The translations under genes were made by a program, and so were the position numbers. A stretch of DNA of 64,000 bases from Companilactobacillus alimentarius DSM 20249 (GTDB lineage: Bacteria > Bacillota > Bacilli > Lactobacillales > Lactobacillaceae). Under the pieces are notes generated by a model that was not told where the DNA came from, made no database searches, and was given only the letters and a program-made list of their open reading frames with translations. Position 1 is the stretch's first letter. Each line of letters begins with the position of its first letter. The stretch spans positions 1 to 64,000 of the forward strand of contig NZ_CP018867.1 in the NCBI RefSeq assembly GCF_002849895.1, written 5' to 3'. Positions 61,512 through 64,000 of this stretch are shown here, piece after piece.

Positions 61512-62078
61512 ATGTTTAGATATGCGAAAGAAGAAGATGCTGATCAGATATTGCCGATACTGTTCCAAATCTTTGATGAGATGGAATTAGATGTTTTAAA
61601 AAAAGTCGGCGACAAAAAGATGGCAGAAGTTATTAGGGAAGGCTTTTTCCAACCAGGATATCGTTATGGATTCGAAAATATTCTTGTGAATGATATGGAT
61701 GGAAAAGTTGTTGCCATCGTCGTTGGTTACCCTGAAGAACTCGAAGATGGTATTGATAAACCATTGATCAAAATTCTGCATAAACATGGTATAGAAGAAG
61801 ATAATTTCTTTGGCGATAAGGAAGCTTGGCCGGGAGAATGGTATTTAGATTCATTTGCAGTTGCTCCTGATTATCAAAATCAAGGTATTGGAACTAAGAC
61901 TTTGAAGCACGTCATCGAGGTTATACGTGAACGTGGTGAGAAAATTCTGAGTTTGAACGTTGATATTGATAATGAACCCGCTAAGCACGTTTACAAAAAA
62001 GCTGGCTTTGAAAAAGTTGGTCAATTATACATTGGCAGTCACTTATATGATCATATGCAATATGATTTAACGAAATAA
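61512..62078 (+). CDS. GNAT-family N-acetyltransferase
   Basis: This 188-residue acetyltransferase has the acetyl-CoA loop in VAPDYQNQGIGTKTLKHV (~118-135) and the family C-terminal NEPAKHVYKKAGFE motif (~155-168). ATG 61512 has GAGGTGA upstream. It is monocistronic with its own terminator. The substrate cannot be told from sequence. Confidence 0.9.
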   Translation: MFRYAKEEDADQILPILFQIFDEMELDVLKKVGDKKMAEVIREGFFQPGYRYGFENILVNDMDGKVVAIVVGYPEELEDGIDKPLIKILHKHGIEEDNFFGDKEAWPGEWYLDSFAVAPDYQNQGIGTKTLKHVIEVIRERGEKILSLNVDIDNEPAKHVYKKAGFEKVGQLYIGSHLYDHMQYDLTK

Positions 62079-62108
62079 AACCTTGAAGAGAAATCTTCAA
62101 GGTTTTTT
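62077..62108. terminator. Bidirectional terminator
   Basis: AAAACCTTGAAGA pairs with TCTTCAAGGTTTT around GAAA, with T6. It separates the GNAT gene from the convergent LURP-one-like gene. Confidence 0.9.
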
Positions 62109-62658
62109 ATTCGCATCTGTTTTTAAAATTATTCAAATAAGGTATCTTAGATTTCAATAAGCTTCTATTCAGGTCAGTTGAGGAAGAAAAAGTCGGTAAT
62201 TTAATATATTTGTTTAAAAAGATGGTCAGTAATGTGCCAATGGGTCCATCTTCCATATTAGTAAACTTCATCTCCAAACCTGGATGGCCTTGAGCCAATA
62301 TTGTAGGTTGAACAGTGAGAATCTTTTTCCCGTTTTTTGTAACATGATAATCTGACATGACCAAATTTCCCATCACATGCCAATTAATTTTACTAAGATA
62401 GACATATTTGAGATCTAACATAGGAATAGCATTGATGGTGGCTTTTTCCTCACCGTTTATTTCAATTGAATAAATTTTCAAGAAATTATTTTTTAACTTT
62501 ATTTCACCAACTAATGTATTTAAACGATTATAAAGTTTAATTATGAAAGGATCATTTTTGTCACGTGAAGCAATAAAGACGGTTTCTTTATTCTGATTAA
62601 CTACGACAAGAATATTACCAACTGTTAAATCGGCCTTTCGAATATAGAGGTTCATCAT
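62107..62658 (-). CDS. LURP-one-related/YxjI-like protein
   Basis: This 183-residue beta-rich protein has the tubby-like LURP-one fold pattern: alternating strands such as NLYIRKADLTVGNILVVVN, the turn NHMGNL-like WHVMGNLVMSDYHV, and KILTVQPTILAQGHPGLEM. Such proteins (B. subtilis YxjI) have no known function. The start ATGATGAA overlaps the stop of the upstream HAD gene by 4 bp, so both are translated together on the minus strand. Confidence 0.65.
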   Translation of the reverse strand: MMNLYIRKADLTVGNILVVVNQNKETVFIASRDKNDPFIIKLYNRLNTLVGEIKLKNNFLKIYSIEINGEEKATINAIPMLDLKYVYLSKINWHVMGNLVMSDYHVTKNGKKILTVQPTILAQGHPGLEMKFTNMEDGPIGTLLTIFLNKYIKLPTFSSSTDLNRSLLKSKIPYLNNFKNRCE

Positions 62659-63536
62659 TTTTCCTGCTTTTGAACTTTTTCAATAACTTTCTCGACAATT
62701 TGGGCTACACCATCGTTAACATTATTGTCTGTCTGAATTTCAGCCAAATCGGCAATAACAGGAATGGCATTTTTCATAGCAACGCCGATACCAGCATCTC
62801 GTATCATAGACTCATCATTTAAATTATCGCCGATTGCCATAGTTTCAGTTTGATCAATATTCTTGTCCTTAGCGTATTGCAAGAGAGCAATTCCCTTTTG
62901 AGCGTCAGTACTGTTGATTTCAATATTATTTGACGAAGAGGATGTTACCACAACGTCAGAAATATTTTTTTCAATATCTAGTCTTAACGGTTTTAGAACC
63001 TCATGTTCTTTATCGCTAAAGGCTAATATTTTCATGATTTGATACGATGGGTCATTGAAAATTTTGTCATAGTTTTCAATAAAAGTCATTGGTGTTAGTT
63101 TGATTCTTTCCATAGTATCTTCTAGTGCTTGTTCGTATGTCGTACTGGGATTTAACTTTACTAATAATTGAGCCAAGCTAGTGATACGCATATCTTTATT
63201 ATCCGAAAAGATTCCCTTGTTGGTAACTACTTCAAAGTAAATTTGATGTTTTCTGAGGTAATCAATAACTTTCTGTTTAGAACTTTTCGAGATAGGATTA
63301 CTGGAAATCAGATTTTCATTTTCATCATAAACTTCAGCGCCATTTAAAGTTATGTATCCTGGATGTACACGATTTTTTAAGAAAGGCTTAGCCTCATCAA
63401 GACTACGTCCTGTTGCAATTATAAATTCTATTCCTTCTTTTTGTGCATTTTTGATGGCTTGAATATTACGATCTGAAACAGCCATCTTGTCATTTAATAA
63501 CGTTCCATCCATATCGGATGCAATTAATTTAATCAT
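62655..63536 (-). CDS. Cof-type HAD-IIB phosphatase
   Basis: This 293-residue cytosolic phosphatase belongs to the Cof/YidA group that dephosphorylates sugar phosphates or cofactors. Motif I is [11 protein letters not shown] (D8, D10), motif [11 protein letters not shown], cap domain ~80-190, motif [12 protein letters not shown] (~236). ATG 63536 has GGAGGG upstream. It overlaps the downstream LURP-one gene, an unusual pair. Confidence 0.92.
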   Translation of the reverse strand: MIKLIASDMDGTLLNDKMAVSDRNIQAIKNAQKEGIEFIIATGRSLDEAKPFLKNRVHPGYITLNGAEVYDENENLISSNPISKSSKQKVIDYLRKHQIYFEVVTNKGIFSDNKDMRITSLAQLLVKLNPSTTYEQALEDTMERIKLTPMTFIENYDKIFNDPSYQIMKILAFSDKEHEVLKPLRLDIEKNISDVVVTSSSSNNIEINSTDAQKGIALLQYAKDKNIDQTETMAIGDNLNDESMIRDAGIGVAMKNAIPVIADLAEIQTDNNVNDGVAQIVEKVIEKVQKQEK

Positions 63537-63617
63537 AAAGTTCCCTCCGAGTGCATTATGCTATATTTGCATGTTACCATATTTTATAGAATTAATATCA
63601 AACAGGTAGGTGTAAAT

Positions 63618-64000
63618 TTGAAAACGCTAATAAAAAATGATTGGCAAGAAGTTCTTCAAGGTGAATTTGATAAACCATACTATGAAAAACTTCGTGAATT
63701 TCTTGTTGAAGAATATAATACTCAAACGATTTATCCAGAGATGCATCATATCTATCAAGCGTTTAAGTGGACTTCATTTTCTGACACTAAAGTCGTTATT
63801 TTAGGACAAGATCCTTATCATGAGCCTAATCAGGCAATCGGTTGCAGTTTTGCCGTTGCTCCCGGAATAACAATTCCACCATCATTACGAAATATTTATA
63901 AAGAACTGCAAGATGATTTGGGATGCACACCCGTAAATCATGGCTATTTAAAATCATGGGCAAAACAGGGAGTTTTATTGTTGAACTCTGTTTTAACCGT
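63618..64000 (+). CDS. ung: Uracil-DNA glycosylase, 5' part (cut by window edge)
   Basis: Family 1 UDG removes uracil from DNA. The gene runs off the right edge, so only ~127 residues are visible. The catalytic water-activating motif [17 protein letters not shown] (~62-78) and [11 protein letters not shown] are intact, and the final visible residues [10 protein letters not shown] lead to the DNA-binding region. TTG 63618 (MKTLIKNDW) has AGGTAGGTG upstream. It was open to the window end, with no stop. Confidence 0.95.
   Translation, partial: MKTLIKNDWQEVLQGEFDKPYYEKLREFLVEEYNTQTIYPEMHHIYQAFKWTSFSDTKVVILGQDPYHEPNQAIGCSFAVAPGITIPPSLRNIYKELQDDLGCTPVNHGYLKSWAKQGVLLLNSVLT

Overview
The window looks like chromosomal DNA of a low-GC lactic acid bacterium of the family Lactobacillaceae, probably the Companilactobacillus (alimentarius/farciminis) group. 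This rests on AT-rich codon use, strong GGAGG ribosome binding sites, the Firmicutes rRNA-tRNA layout, a T-box before alaS, divergent pepQ-ccpA, and the order ymdB-mutS-mutL-ruvAB-queA-tgt-yajC. The genus is an inference from style and gene order; no database search was possible.

Region 1 (1-10.6 kb) is the 3' part of a type 1 BREX phage-defence locus: the C-terminal end of brxC, the methyltransferase gene pglX, a tyrosine recombinase, a second pglX cassette on the opposite strand, a broken toxin-antitoxin-like pair, and pglZ. The two pglX copies share three inverted-repeat pairs (128, 339 and 59 bp) nested around the recombinase gene. This is a multi-module invertible cassette that could generate several PglX variants. 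As given, the locus carries about a dozen single-base homopolymer frameshifts, so it is either decaying or poorly polished.

Region 2 (10.6-35.8 kb) is a dense housekeeping block on the plus strand: DNA repair (mutS, mutL, ruvA, ruvB, dinB, mutS2, ruvX), tRNA modification (queA, tgt), protein export (yajC), zwf, nrnA, a DEAD-box helicase, alaS behind a T-box, ireB, a CvpA-like protein, trxA, yslB on the minus strand, murI, and an ITP/XTP pyrophosphatase. dinB and mutS2 each show a probable single-base frameshift or start anomaly.

Region 3 (35.8-51.6 kb) holds a small HTH/membrane pair, pepQ divergent from ccpA with a candidate cre site between them, a class A penicillin-binding protein, dipeptidase pepV, a membrane-anchored glycerophosphodiester phosphodiesterase, a run of metallophosphatase/YutD/HAD/membrane-protein genes, a DedA protein, a ferredoxin-NADP reductase, and an S1-domain RNA-binding protein.

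Region 4 (51.6-59.4 kb) is a complete rRNA operon (two promoters, 16S, 23S, 5S) followed by an array of 26 tRNA genes ending in a strong terminator. The array contains a duplicated fMet-Asp pair and a tRNA-Phe with an acceptor-stem mismatch.

Region 5 (59.4-64 kb) is a short accessory patch (an integrase-like protein without catalytic residues, an exported protein, a TetR-type regulator, and a possible short transcript), then a GNAT acetyltransferase, a LURP-one-like protein, a Cof-type HAD phosphatase, and the 5' end of ung, cut by the window edge.
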